From: Anarhynchus alexandrinus | Taxonomy: Eukaryota; Chordata; Aves; Charadriiformes; Charadriidae | Assembly (NCBI GenBank): GCA_008711295.1 | Contig: VUYV01000004.1 | Coordinates: 3,693,129 to 3,757,128 of the forward strand | Length of the DNA stretch: 64,000 nucleotides | Direction: 5' to 3' | Part shown: piece after piece, positions 38,097 to 53,000 of the stretch | How positions within the stretch are numbered: the first letter of the stretch is position 1 | Layout: every line of letters begins with the position of its first letter | Notes under the pieces: generated by a model | Databases searched by the model: none | Told to the model about the DNA's origin: nothing | The model's input: only the letters and a program-made list of their open reading frames with translations | Position numbers and translations under genes: made by a program

Positions 38097-41000
38097 CTGC
38101 AAAAAAAGAGAGAAAAGTTGAGATTGAAATATCTTGTCAGATACAGAACTGTTTAAATACACACATAGCCACAGAAAAGTAGTAATACTGATACCTAATC
38201 TGAGCATTTGGATTTTCTTTCTAAAAAATACTTACTGCTCTGATTTCCTGTTGTTAGTCTTTCTTGTCTAACATACATGTAACCATAGTTACAAGATAGA
38301 GCTATCTGTGTAACATTTCTGTATTTTGCTTCACAGAATAATTGTTATTACTCACACCCAACTTCTGTAAATACCACTACGTATAGAAACAGATGCAATA
38401 GTGAACATTTACTTATTGAGGTGAAGTCTAAGTACAGCAACATTGCTTACTGCCACCCTCCTTGGATAAATATTTGTAGCCTGTTCAAACCTTTACAACT
38501 GTACACTTAGTGGAATTCAATAAAACATCAGTAAAAACACTGTGTAGGTAATAGCTCAGAAGAGTTGCACGGGAGAAAAAAAAAAAGGATGGGTTCTATG
38601 TAAATGCATAAAAGTCTGACATTAGGTCAGGTTTTTCTGACTATAAGCACTGACACAGTAAATCCTGTTATCTGCCCATAAACCGAAACTGAGAAGAAAC
38701 TGTAACATCAAAACTAAAAACTTCAATATTAAGAGTATGTTAGTACAGAAAATTAGCTGTCTGAAATGACATCCCGTTCCTAGTGATTCATATATAGCTT
38801 GAAGATACTAACTGTAAAAAGCTGAGTTTCTATTGGACTCAGAAGAGTTAAGTGCTATTTTCTACTTAGCCTGGCTAGGTGTTATTTTGACAAGAAATTG
38901 TAGATTAGTATAGCAAAACCAAGAAGACCTAAAGAATTCTCAAATTTATGTCCTAAAATTCCAGTTGAAATCTTTGCAAACTTCCTTTTGCAAATATATT
39001 GTTATTTCCCACTGTTTCATTTAGTCTAGTATTAATAAACAGCTTCGAAGTAAGAAATTTTAGGATGTTCTGTAAGGCATGATAACCAACTTCATGCTTG
39101 TAGACATCTACTTTTATGAAAGCTCTACTTAAAACCATGGAAAATGCCATGTGATAAAGTTCCAAGTGTAACTAGTATTCTATATCTTACTGCAAATTGT
39201 TTGCTGATGTGAACTTCCAAAAAAAAAATAAATTCCAAGGACTGCGAGACAGTAATGGGACTTTTTTGTCTCATTTCCTTCTGTGTTTACGAGTCTTACG
39301 CAGAGATTGCATTCTGTAAATCTAGCATCTTACCACTAGATGGCACTTTTCAATATTCACATGCATAGCGCTTTTTATAGTGCGCAGAGAGAGAGAAGAT
39401 CCATCTCAAGCCTACCCGCCCCAATCCTAACTGTACACATATTAAGGGTTAGTAGAACTATACAAGTTACCAGAGAAAAAAAAGAGAAAAATTAGTTGAT
39501 TAGTTACTTACTGCCACACTGGCAGGAAGTCATGCATGCTGAGGTTATCCAAGCATCACTGAACACCAACAGACAAACCAATAATTAGACCAATTATGGC
39601 AATCAATACCAATGACACAATGATAATTATCCACATTTTCTGTCAAAAAAACAAGGTATTATTATTTTAATATTACACATATTAAGATTAAGATTCACAT
39701 TTATTTTCAGTTTTTAAAATACTCAGTTTTCAGATCCACACTCATTTTTATTAAAGCCTTTAGTATTCTCAAATTAAGATAAATTTATCTGTATACTCTT
39801 GCATGCATAAGAATTAACATTTTAAAAGTGTTTACAGGTAAGCTACTGTGATTAAGATCTACATAATTATCAAAGATTAGAAAACTACCATTTACAAATA
39901 CATTAAGTGGGCTCTTGACACTTAAGTAATTTTTAAAAAATGCAACAGGCGTATTATGTATATGTAGATATCTATCTATATATCTTATTATCTATATATA
40001 TTTATATCTTATTATCTTCACAAAGATAATATCGATTATTCCCTCAAATCCAACTCCCCATAAAAAGCCTCATAAAATTGCAGAGCATCTCAAAATGGGG
40101 AATTACAGTGTCATAGGAACGCTTCATTCACTCTGCAATCATACAGTTACAAAATGCAAAAATAAATTACTTAGTTGTTTGATTTCAGAATACCTTATTT
40201 GGCTTTCTGATGGGGAGAAAGAGATTGAAGCACAAAACAAGTTTCCATGCCAATGGAAAATGCGTGAACATCACTTTGAATTCAATTCCTCCACAAGACT
40301 GAGTATCATGGTTTAACCTCTTTCCAGAGGGAAGATCCCCCTCATCTAGTGCTTTTACAATAGTAAAAAAGTAGCTCTCTCTAAAAAGAATAATTACAGA
40401 TGGAATTCTAAAAAAGTAAGCCTGCTTCAGCAAAACCAGTAATTGTATTTTTTCCTGCTAACTTGGTGATTTTATAGCTACAAATCCAGGTAAGTTTACC
40501 AGCGATAGAGATCCAAAAACCTTTAAGCTTATATACAGTGTGAATAATTCAAGGTATCATGGTAGTTGATAAGAAGAACCTGTGAATTTATCTACTAGCA
40601 TAATATATTAATTCTTCTTTTGGGGCTTTTACACGCAGTAATGACAGGTCTTTAAATGGAAAATGGTGAGCATAGCCTTAGCTGTGCGTGAATTGCTTAT
40701 CCATTTTTGTAGTACAAGAAGTTTCTACTCTCTAGTGGCAATATCAATTTTTAATATTAACTATAACAAATTAATTCACATTGGAAGTGTTCTGATTTTG
40801 TCCAGATTATGGTTTGTTGTTTGTTTATAAAATCCTTTGGTAAATTTTCCTCCGTCATATACTAATTTATAACAACGTTTCCTAACCCAATTTTAAATAT
40901 CACAACTACAAAAAAGTAAAATGCATATATTAGTTCTATCTTAAAGGACTGAATACTACAACAACAACAAAATCAACTAAAATTGAACACTGCTTCATAC

Positions 41001-44000
41001 TGTGCTAAGTGAATATACTGACTAGCACAATTACAGATAGAATGCATACCCTTCGTGCTTTACTTTGATATTTAACTGCCTTTTTTGTCTCTTCTTTTGC
41101 ATGTTCCACGTAATCTGATGCATTCATCACGTTCTTCTCTATGTTGTTGATCATTTCACCCTTAAAAATGAAGTTTTGAAGAAAAAAAATATTATTGGAA
41201 TCCATGGATCCTTGTTTTATGAACCCAAGAGAAGTAAGGCTATAGAACATCAAAGATTATTTTAAGCAAGTGAATAATGTACGTATTAGTGGCTGACATT
41301 TTTTCTGCTTTGATGAGTAGAGGAAAAAGGCAATGAGAAGGCAAGGGCTCAAAGTTCTAACAAAACAAGGAACATTCATGGGCAGGGAAGGCATATTTCT
41401 TCCTTTTGCAGGAACAAATACTGAACACCTGAAAACATACCTTTGAATGGGAGGTATGTTTTAACAGCCAGAACTAAAACTGACGTCTAAAGAGATCACA
41501 AATCCCCAATGGGTCTGAAGTGGGAAAGGATATTGACTATTTTGACACAATGTTCAACACTTATTTAAGAAAAAACATATATATAATAGTAACTTCAAAA
41601 GTTCCTCAGAATTGAGGGTTTAAAATGTCAACACGTAACAAATTCAAATTAATTATGATGACTGAAATTTGGGATGAAATGAAAGATTGGTGAAAAAATT
41701 ACAGTAAGTCTATTACCTGTGTTTCTGTCCATCAGAAGAAATAATCAGCAGCAGTAAACAGCAAAGCATTAAAGAATGATGCACAAGTAACTTTTGTTCA
41801 TTTCTAATTAAAAAAAAACTGTACCAATTTGCCTTGGCTATATATTTAATATCAAAGCAACACAGGACTTCTAGAACAATACCCAATAAAAAAAAAAAGG
41901 CCTTTTCAGGAAAGTTCCTCTCCTGAACATTATTCTCCTTTCACTTTCCTGCATAAATCAAAGCATTTTAAGAACAGAAGTTAAAAATATTTTTGTTAGA
42001 TAATTGGTATATAAAGACTACAACTAGAACAAATTCACTTACATGTCAAGACAATGCTTATGAATATAAGAGACTACTTGAATGACTTGTCAATCCCTTC
42101 ACATTCGTGTTAGTTATACCTGCAAATTGCATACATCCTTCCTAAAGCACATTTTATTCTACCACAGTAGCGCTTTACCATGTCTGTGAGAATCCCAATT
42201 TCCCAAGATATTAGCCAACATTCCAGGAGAGAGTTGTTCTTACTTACATGCACAAAACGTTCAAGAATATTGCAATATAAGCATGTTGAAGAAAATATTA
42301 AGTATACCAAAAGAAAAGAAAGTCCATGCTTAGTTATTTATAGCACATACTATGACTTCACCTAGATTGTTTGTCTAAAACAAACCAACAAACCTTTAAT
42401 GATTAACTTTCATAAACACACTCAAAAAACCACTGTACGTCCGTATTATCTGAATATAAGCAATTGCTTCTGCATATTTCAAAGAGGAAGACAGGAAAAG
42501 AAATCCCACTTACGTAAACGTGTTTGAATTGGTTCATTTACCTGAGTCTCAACAAACATTGCCATGTCCATAAACATTTCATGCAGTTCCCGTATGCTAG
42601 ACTCCAGTTTCATAATATCCTTGTGACGTGACTCGATTTCATTCAGAGCTTGCCTAGTTATTTGAGAGTCTGATATAATCTTCAGGAGAACACAAAAAGA
42701 TATGGATATAAATAAGTATGTGCTGACACACTTCTAGATAGCAGAAACACCAGAATAGGAGAGAGACATAACTGGACCAGAAATACATACATCAGAAGTG
42801 AAAATTGAAGGATTACCACTCTCTAACATTTCTTCCAGTTCCTCATCAGTGGTGGTCTTTCCAGCTAGGATAAAAACAACAGTACGTCACATAACATCAC
42901 TTATTCATTCCGAAATATAAAATTTTACCATATCAGAAGGATGACAATTCAAAGAAAATTCTTTTATTGAGCATTTTTCAGGATAAAACAATGTGGTGTT
43001 TAGCCATTATCAAGTGCCATTTTGCATATAAAAAAAAAATCTAGTAAGTCAGAAAACAAATGTAGATTCACAGCTACGATGAAGAATTCCTGGTTGGTGT
43101 TTGTTTGGTTTTGGGTTTTTATCAAATTGAAGTTTGATCAGAAACATTTACAATATATATATGGACCTTGTTAAGCGGAGTGTTCTTCAGAAGGAAGAAA
43201 TTGAGATATGGAGTATTTACATGACATTCAATATTTACCTATTCAATCATGTCACATTGGCACCTAATTTACTCTCCCCACCACTGTGTGGGCAATAAAG
43301 TCTTTACGTAATTTGATTTTACCAACACGGGATTACATTCATATTTCACACAGAGAAGATGATTATCCATAGAGTACCTTCACTTCTACTTTTCATAACA
43401 CATCTAAGAATTTATGTAGTTTATTATTGCATGTTTAAGGAAATGGAATTGTATTGGTCACACTGGTATGACAAATGCAAGTGTTATGAGTTACACAACA
43501 CATGCAAGTGATTTGCACTGTACGGTTTTAAAAATTACATACCAAATCCCTGTTCATCCCATGTAAAATAAGTTGAGTATCTGTAACAACTTACATAATT
43601 CTGTCCTATCAGATGAAAGCTACAGTTTGAATATTACTTTCTAACGTTAATACCCAAGAATGCAGCAAAACCTACTTTTTAGTGCTGAGGAAAAGCTGAA
43701 GGCTCTAATTGGGTCATAACTACATTAACTTAAAAGAACCACATCTTGAGGTATTAGCCTCCCTCCCCTCAAACATATAGGTAAAGAAGAACTTAACTTG
43801 CCCGATTAACTTCACTGAAATGCTGAATTAGCATGAGAGGCTTATGACAAATTTGAGAAGCATGTGAAAAGCAGAGTTTTCTTATAATCTGCTAACTTTT
43901 CTTTTTGCATTTCCTATTTCAGCAATATATGTATTTCCTTTTACAGGAGATATTCAAAAAGCCTGATTTCAGGTACAAGATGTTACGGATTTTTTTACAC

Positions 44001-47000
44001 ACCTTCTGAGGTAGATGCTGTAGTTCAGAGTCGAGTCAGGTACCTCATAACAATCAATGATGAAATAAGTCAAATGTGAATCAGTCAACGAATGTCTTGA
44101 GTACATATAAGGGCAGCACTGATTTTATGTCAGCTGTATTTAACAAACGCTCCTATTGGCAAAACCAACATAGCATAAAAAGAGATGCTGTCCTGTTTAG
44201 CATGTTAGTTTTGGAATGGCTTTTACTAACACCTGCTATCTTCAGAACACAGCTTTTCTTAATGTTTCATTGAAAGTTACAACATTGAAATAAATGGAAG
44301 AAAGGAAAAAGAATTTTTTTTTTAGTAATTTCAACATAAAAGAAACAATTCAATGAGTTTTCTCTATTTTCTTTACATCTGTTCTGAAGAATAGTTTTAA
44401 AGACTTTATGCCAAACAATAAAATTGTTTTTTCCCTCACATGCTTCAAGAAGATGTCCACGTTGTATGATGCTTTATACCATCTTTAAGTAATAAGAAAC
44501 AATGGAGGTACTAACAATATAATTAATCTTTTTTTAAAAAGTGTATTCAGGTCACTTACTTATCTCTAATTGTCTCTGTATCCGACCTTTGCTGCGTTCT
44601 CGAAAAAGAGTTTGGGTCTCGTTGTATTCCGTCATGACCTCCACAAACTTGTGAGCTAATACAGAGTGCTGTTTTTTGAGGATTTAAAAATGTGGAACAA
44701 AAATGTTTATTTTGGGGTTTTTTTTTGATACGGCAAATACTACTGCACAACAACTGAAAGTGGTATTTACACTCCAATAAAACAGAACATGAAGTTCTGA
44801 AACTACTTCAGAAACGTGAAACTCATTCTCCAATTTACTAGAAACCTTTCAACTTATTCAGTGATCATACCTGTGTTTTTCTTATCCTGAGGTCCACTGA
44901 TGTCCGATTAGCATTGTCGCCTTGATCAAAACTTTGTTCAATAGCTAAGAACAATACAAGAATATTATGAATCAACATTCAGTATAATTATTTAATAGTG
45001 TAGCTCACTTACTTTGTAAATACTATTAATTATTACTTTTTTCATGTACAAAATCCCCATAGACATATTTAACATTTCAGGGGGAGGAGGAGGGTGGCAG
45101 TGATATATATATATATATTTATAACAATTCAAAAAAATATTTCTGTAATTTGTACAGATCTTAAACCACAATTAACTACTTCAATACTCTTAACAGAATA
45201 ACACAACTGTCTATTTCTCTGGAAAAATTTCAAAAGGTGTAACAAAACAGGCTGCTCTTACAGTTTAAACAATAAATACCATACTCTAGAGTTCATGGAA
45301 GGACAAAAGCATCTAGTAATAGTAATATAGTAACATCAAAACACTCAATATATTTCAAAACCTATGCTAAACAATTAAGACATACTGACAGGGGAAAGTC
45401 ACAGCAAAATTAGCTAGTCTAAATTTAAAATACAGCACGTGCACTAGAGAAATTCCCTACGTAGACATTTATGCCACAGAGACTGTCTTTTTGCAGTTAA
45501 AGTTAATCTTCTTCCAAAACATCATGACATTCAGTTGCAGAATACATTTCTACACAGAGGTATTACTTTGCGTTGTAATTGTCTAGATTATTTTTGAAAG
45601 CAAGCAAGCTCTTTGTCCTGTTCCACAAACTAGGCCGTGCTGAGACCTGGTATTTATCAGCGGTGAAGCTTGCCAAGGAGGAATAAAGTAGAGGACGATA
45701 CTGTTACTGACATGAGCTGTAAACTAGTTGGCAGGGAGGTGGTTCTCTCTTTTTTTTTTTTCTTTGAAGAGCTGTACAATACAATTTATGCATACATAAT
45801 GAAGCTTTCAAAGTTCAGAAGTTCAGCTGCAATGCATTAAGTTTGTAACACTGCTACCATCCTGAATCGTTACAAGTGACAGTAGTTTTATTTCTCCTCA
45901 CAACCTACCCTTTAACCTGGCTCGGATTTTATTAGCAATCTTCTTTATTTCCTCATTTAATTCTTCAAGTTCTTCCTTTGTTCCTTTAAACAACCAAATA
46001 AAAAAATATTTAGAACTGTTAATGATTGATAATAGTAAGCTAGCAACCATCTACAACTCCACCTTGCAATCTCATAATGATATTTAGTACAACCATGCAA
46101 AGAAGTAGTTTATTCTACTCCTAAGTATTTTAAATACAATTTTTATAACAGCATACTATCAGATTCCTGCTTCTTATGACAGGCCCTTACACTTGGGAAA
46201 TGTTATTGCCAAATCACTAACTAAACCAGGTGATAAAATATTCCACGCTTTTTCTTAACGTAACACTTTCAGGGTAATATTGATTTGCTGGTCAAAATGA
46301 AAGTTCACTGAAGTCTATCAAGCGAAAATACAGATTCATCTCACATTTCTCGAGTTCTGTTGTTTATCACAGACTCATTGCTTTTACCCTTATTAACATA
46401 ACTGTACCCTGCGCTACCTCTATTTTTTGAAGAATACCATACAGAGTATTAAGAACTTAGCTAGAATTCTGTTATTTGGTTTACCGAAGACACTAGATTC
46501 ACAAGAGCACACATTACTTACAAGCAATGTCATGTTCCTATGCAGTTCAGATGTATTAATGAGCACAATTTTTAGCACAAAACATAAGCCAATAAACGAG
46601 CTGAGACCGCAGATTCTAAACATTCAGACAAACCCTTATTAAACCTGAGATTCATTGACTGTATATGATTGTTAAGACAAAAAGCAGTCTGCAAAATCAT
46701 CTGTAAGAATACAAACATATGTCCATCCACAAACAAAAAAATAGGTGGAAAAGAAACACTAACATCCAAAGTTCAGTTTTCATCAACAAGAAGATAAATG
46801 TTAAGCTAGCATTGCAAAATTCCTCAAAAACATCTCAGCTTCTTTTCTTCCCTTTTCTTTAAACCCTGCCCACAAACCCAGGCATGCCTTGAATTAAGAA
46901 GTGTTGAGAACAGAGAAGGTTCCATGTTTCTGGGTAAGTTCCCTAATCTTTCGAGTTCTCTGTTCAGAAAGCACATCTTTGCTTTCAGCTTTGGGGTTAC

Positions 47001-50000
47001 AGCCTCTAAAAATAGGGCTCTAGCATGGAACTATGGAACTCTTACTACCACTAAAGCAGCTGGCTGTAGTGTTAGACAGGATCTTGCCCCTAGTAAATAA
47101 AGAGAAGTTGATGGCTCTACCGTATGAGCTTCAGTTGACAACTTCAACATTTTCACTAATTAAAAGAAATGCAAGTAGCCCCTAAGTTTCTGAAGACACA
47201 ATCAATTTCAAGATACCATATTAAACTCAGTTTTGGTCTAGCAAAGGTTTGGTTGATGCAACAAATATTCTGAAAATGTATTTATTGAAATGAGACTTAA
47301 AAAAGGTAAAAATAAGCAAGTGAAAATATTAATTTGATACTAACTATGGAAATATTTAAATAAATTAACTGTGTTACATTTTGCATGCTGAACAGCTGAA
47401 GCTCTCTATTCCTATAGATAGCTAAAAGAAACACAAATTATTTCAGACTAGCCACACGTATTTGAAATCTTAAAAAAGTGACACTCACTTCCTTCAGGAT
47501 TTGGTGCTGACAGGATAATGCTGTGCTGCTTCTTCACTTCTTCCACATTTTGTGCTATTTTTGCTATATTATTTCTAAGTTCCTCAACCTAAAGGAGGAG
47601 AAATACGGGAATGAAAACATTAGAATAATTCCAGCTAAAGATTAAAAAAAAATAAAATATATATCTTTGGCAATAAAAATCATAAAGTATTTCATTGCAA
47701 CATTTATAAGTATCTGGCGGAAATCACAGCAGGAATGTCGACATTTAAACAGCTTGCACTTTTCTTTTTTTAAGAAAAAATTGTATTCTTAATAGCAAAT
47801 ATATTCTGTATAACCAAAAACTTAAGTGCTACAATTCCTAATAAAAAAGATTTTTAAATTCTATATGCAAATTCTTTGTCTACAGGGAGTTAAAAACACT
47901 TCTATGCAGTAAAGACAGAAAATACCCTGAAATAAACAAGAAAAAGCGTTACCAACATTTGATGTGGCATACCATTACAAAGCATATTGGTGGGTGTGTG
48001 TAAATGAATTGTTAAACCTAATTATAGAAATTAAAAGGCACAGAGAGGAAACTGTAAGTCTTTAATGCATGGTGAAAACTATAAGTTTACCTGTTGGAAA
48101 AAGTCATCCATAAAATGGTCTTTTTCAACAATAACTGTCTCCCCATCTTCATTTCCTTTACACTGTAAAAGACAAAAACCAGATCTATGAAATAAAACTC
48201 AGGATACTGTTCTGAAACAACTACGACTTCTTCTGCATTGCTATTGCATACACGTTTCATACACGTTTGTCAATAGTCTGCAACGCCAAAAAAAGTAGGT
48301 TTTCCTCTTCTGAGGACTGTAACCTATAAACAAGTCAAAGAAAGTCACCTGACTCCCACAAAGTTGTGAGGGCTAAGGCACGTACTCCTCTGTAAGCAAC
48401 TTCAGGACAGAACCACTCTGTAAGTGATACCACAGTTTTCATTACCTGTCAGAAATTATTGAAACACAATTTTGCATATAAATGTTCTCTCACAGCATAA
48501 GGATACTTCCACGGTGAGTCCCACATGAACTAAAAACAGTAAATCAAACCCTCTCAAAGAAATGCTAAGAGGGGTGCTGATGACTGACTTTTGATGGAAT
48601 AAACTAAATATGTAATGAAATCTAGAACAAAAAGCTATCAACATCTGCTTACTAGTTTTGCCATTGGGTATTTTCAAGGCTGCCATTCCACACCAATTTA
48701 GACATAATTACGCTATACTAAAGTAAACACGCATTACATCACTGATAAACCCTGAGAACAGCAGCCAAGGAGGCAGAAGCTCGTGCTAAAAGTCTCTCAC
48801 ACATCTCTAGGGCACACAGTCCAATACATTCCCCAAGTCACACTTCCCTAACCCTTGAGCCAGTCCAGCAGAATATATGGATCTTGACAGTAACAGAGAT
48901 TCAAATTGGCTCCAAGGAAGAGAGAATTAATGTGCATCATATAAAGGCAAAGACTTCCAGCTTCCATGTTCTCTAGTTCCCTCTGTACAGCACAGACTGT
49001 TTGAACTGCATTGAATCAAAATTAGAATAGAGTATTACTCTACCATAAAATCAATGGGTTATCTGTTAGAAAAAAACCCTACAAGATTGGTAACATTAAG
49101 GGATTTTCATGTTCAAAACTCCTTTTTTCTTACAAGCCCCTCAGCCTTTGACCTTCTAGCACCCACTTTTTGCTCCTAAACCCTGATCCTTTTACCCAAT
49201 AAGCCCTTTGTTTCTGGTTTTATTAAATTAGGTAAGGTGTGTATTATTTGCATGACAATTCTGCAATTTAATCCAATGTCAAATATTGCTATTATCTAAT
49301 ATAGAAGGTTATACTCAATGATTATCTATGCAAAGTCTACTAAGACTGCCCCAAATCTTCAAGGACAGTTATTACTTACACCCTTTGCCAGTTCATTTCC
49401 TACAAATTCAGGGAGTGCATAAAACCCTCTAACAATATTTTTCTAAGAAATCATCTGGTTTTCATGCTCAGGGGAACCATAATGCCTCAACTGAAATAAA
49501 GGAATTAGGATGCTATTGCTCTCCTGGACCACCCTCCCATCACTCATAATGCTGTGTGTCATTAAAGACTTTCTGCAGTTACTCATTTGGGGAAGATGAT
49601 TGATAGAACTCAATATTAAAGAACCTGACCTTAGGGATTGTAATCAATTAACAGTCTTGCTTAATACAAATAAGCAAGGAAGACTGCACAAGCGAAGTTA
49701 CCCAACTTTTACCTGTACCAGAGACTGCAGTGCTACAAAGCTATCAGTTACAAGTTAATATTTAAGAATAAGCTACCCTTTAAAGACATTTAATTTTATT
49801 ATCTATGTAAAAGAACACCTTCTGCCTACGTTTACTGAGTAAAGAATAATCTTTCTAACTGTTTATAACCACATCCTGCATTTAGTTAATTGAACTAAAA
49901 TAATGAAAGTAGTATCAACTATCATAGTTGATACTAAATAGTATCATTCTGCATGTCAGCTTTTAGTTTGGTTAAGAAGACCTTAGTGAAACATTAAACA

Positions 50001-53000
50001 CCCAAGTGAATCTTAAACAAGTGAAAGATAGAAAAATCTTACTCAGGAGTCCTGTACATGGATGCTAGCCTGGAAGGATGCAATCATGATTCCCCACCCT
50101 GCAGTCAGTTCAACATTCATTTCACTTTCACATTTGGTTGCAGTGACACCACTGACAGAGCAATTTGCTGTCTACAATTTGTTGAAGGATTTATGGACAG
50201 CCTACCTTGTACATCGGCGCTTGAGACACCTAATGACTTGTCAACCTCTATTGTCTACATTCTTAAGCCATCACTACCTAAAATACAGCTTATTTGCTAA
50301 CTCTCTTCAACAAAGTGATGTTGAACTTCTTTTGACAAGCACACAATTCAACCGAGAAAGCGCTTTTGTCATCAAGTTTAGCAGAAACATATTGTTCCTC
50401 CTGGACCTTACCTCATCAGTATAAGTAGCATCACCAAAAACTGATAAAAAGTTTCACGTCAACGCCAAGAGCAATCTAATGAAGTCTGTTTACAGCTCAT
50501 ACCTTGACCTTGGGACCGAAAGTCTGAGCCATACAACTCCATAAACATTCACAGACTTATAAAACACCAGGTTCCCTAAAAAGTTGGTTTATATGACAGA
50601 ATCCAGCTATTCAGACAGTACCATTTCTCAGCTCTGAGTAGGGGGTATCCTGATGGTTAATGAAACTTCTGACATTTCCCATACCTTAATGAATTGCAGA
50701 AATAAGGTTAGCTTGAGATGTCTTACCATATTAATTACTGAACTCTGAAATTAAAAACCGCTTTTGACCTAAAAACATGACTATTACTTGCCCTTGAAAT
50801 TCCAGTCAAGGTTAGTTTTTTTTTCTGAGTCCAGATCACCTATATTCCCTGTGGCAGGCTGCAAAGATAACAACTGACCACCATCATCCCTATGAATCAG
50901 ACCCAAAGTGTGGGTTATAGTGTGAGAATTTCTCCTTATAGCATCGGTGTTTCAAGAAATTCTTTTATATCAGAGTAGCCACGGAGGGCTTACAGAGGGC
51001 CAAGGAGATCTGTCAGGCAGCTTTGGCAGGTCAATCCTTAACGTGCATTTAGTGCATTACTGCACAACCAGAAAAAAAAATCATATGGTAACCGACTACA
51101 AGAGATTACTTTACACTGTTATGACATGGAAAAAGTACTGTTCATCTTCAGAAAATTCCATGTTTGAACAAAGACTAATGTAAGAGATTAAGTCAGGAAA
51201 AAAAGAACTCAGTAATGTTTTCCTCTTTCTAAAAAGTTTCCTTTTGCATGTTTTCCATACCACCCAATTCTGCCAGTTTTAACTTTTATGACTCTGGTTC
51301 TTCACTCATTCCAAAACAGTTTTAGGGGCACTAAGTGAATGCCCAAGAAATAGTTTACAAGAAAATCAATGCAGTTCTGTTCAATTACAGTTCCTTGTTT
51401 AAAAAAACCCCCACAAATCGACAAACCAACAAGACACACAAAAAAGCTATAATCAAGTGTAAATGTATTTTTCAAAGGGTATGTCTAAGATATCCTCAGT
51501 AACACTGAAGAGTATATATTTAAAATGATTCACTGATCAAGCAGGAAAAATGGATTTCAACAGATAGCTCTACAGCCATTTCAGTATATAACAAGATGGT
51601 AATTATTGAGCCATATGAACAATGCACCCCAAACTTCAGATCTAAACATCACACTTAAGCAGAGAAGGTTTACGTCCTACCTCCTTCTTGAATGATTTAA
51701 CAACAAAAACAAGTTTGAATGAGTTTTATTAACGGACCTTTAAAAGGACATCTGCTTTTTATATCTGACAATGGCTGAATGTGCTGAACTGAGTGTCTGA
51801 ACACAGATCCTACAGCTCTCAAAGTCATTTCAAGATGGACTTGCATCCGTGAACAGCAAACCATTAAAGGCTGGGAGCATATTTTACACAATCATTGCTA
51901 TGTACTTGCCCTGTTGTTTTATCTTCCCTAAATACCTGCTACCAACCACTGCTCAAAACAACATATTGGATCAGAGTGAACGTTTTATTCTTCTTTTAAT
52001 CTTACAATCATTTACGCTCAAAATAACCAAAACCAGTCTGGGATTTGATCAATTGTCCAATTAATTGTATGAACAGACAATTCAAACAGCTGAAAGAATT
52101 TTGGCCTGCTTGGAATAATTTAGAAATGACATCAAAATAATCCCCTAGAAGTGGACAAACACAATTATGGTTGCTATCTTCTGAAAACACATGTACTTTA
52201 CAAGCCTTTTTCTAGCTAGAAAATAAGAGGAAGCAACATTATCTGAAGGCTATATAATCTGCATGTCTTTGACAATTTCTCCAGCAACTGTTCTAGCACT
52301 GTTTAACTGCCTTAATACAGTGTATTAACAAACATATCAAAAAGTTATGACAATTTGATGTTAATGGCCACAAACGTCGATAAGTAACACTTCTCCTTCT
52401 TCTTTATGAAGATAAAGGGAAATCCGGGAAAACGTTACAACTTTTAATGACAAAATAATTTGCTTGCTGCCAAATAAAAATCCAGGAACACAGAAATGAA
52501 GACATGTAAACTTAAATTTACATTTCTGCTAAAGGGAATGCCATATTTAGTTAAAATGAGTCAGTGTAGACTGGCCAAAGTACTGGGATCTCTGAAACTA
52601 CTTGTGTATCTCATTGGGTCTTTGGGCAAACGGGGTGGATGGAACTTATGTGTCAGGTACAACCAAAGTAATACACAATGACATTCTTACATTAAGGGAA
52701 AGAGGCAAGGCACAGTTATTCCTGAAGATTCTGCAGGCCCAGGCCTGTTTCAAAACCACAACATACATGCTCTACCCTTCACTTAATGATTTAGCCAAAT
52801 AAAATACAATGGAACTACACTAATCAAACTGAAAAAGTTTGAAAAATAGGCAAATGAATGTTAATACATTATTTCTTCAGATTATGTATTCCTTTTCAAA
52901 GCAATCTTATCAATGTGTGATCAAGGATCACTGCTATCATCTGCATTTATATTAGTAAGGGACAATCACTTCACACAAACATGATCTTTTTTGATATTTC

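Larger units (their letters stand above)
41161..48090 (-). other. STX2 introns 2-8 region, no extra features
   Basis: The introns between the STX2 exons in this range are AT-rich. They hold a (TA)n run at 45102-45118 and A/T runs only. I found no CR1, LTR or RNA gene in them. Confidence 0.5.

Noticed and set aside
50058..50424. Two overlapping plus-strand frames (80 and 120 codons) in STX2 intron 1
   Set aside because: Neither has a recognisable domain, a promoter or splice partners; they overlap in different frames.
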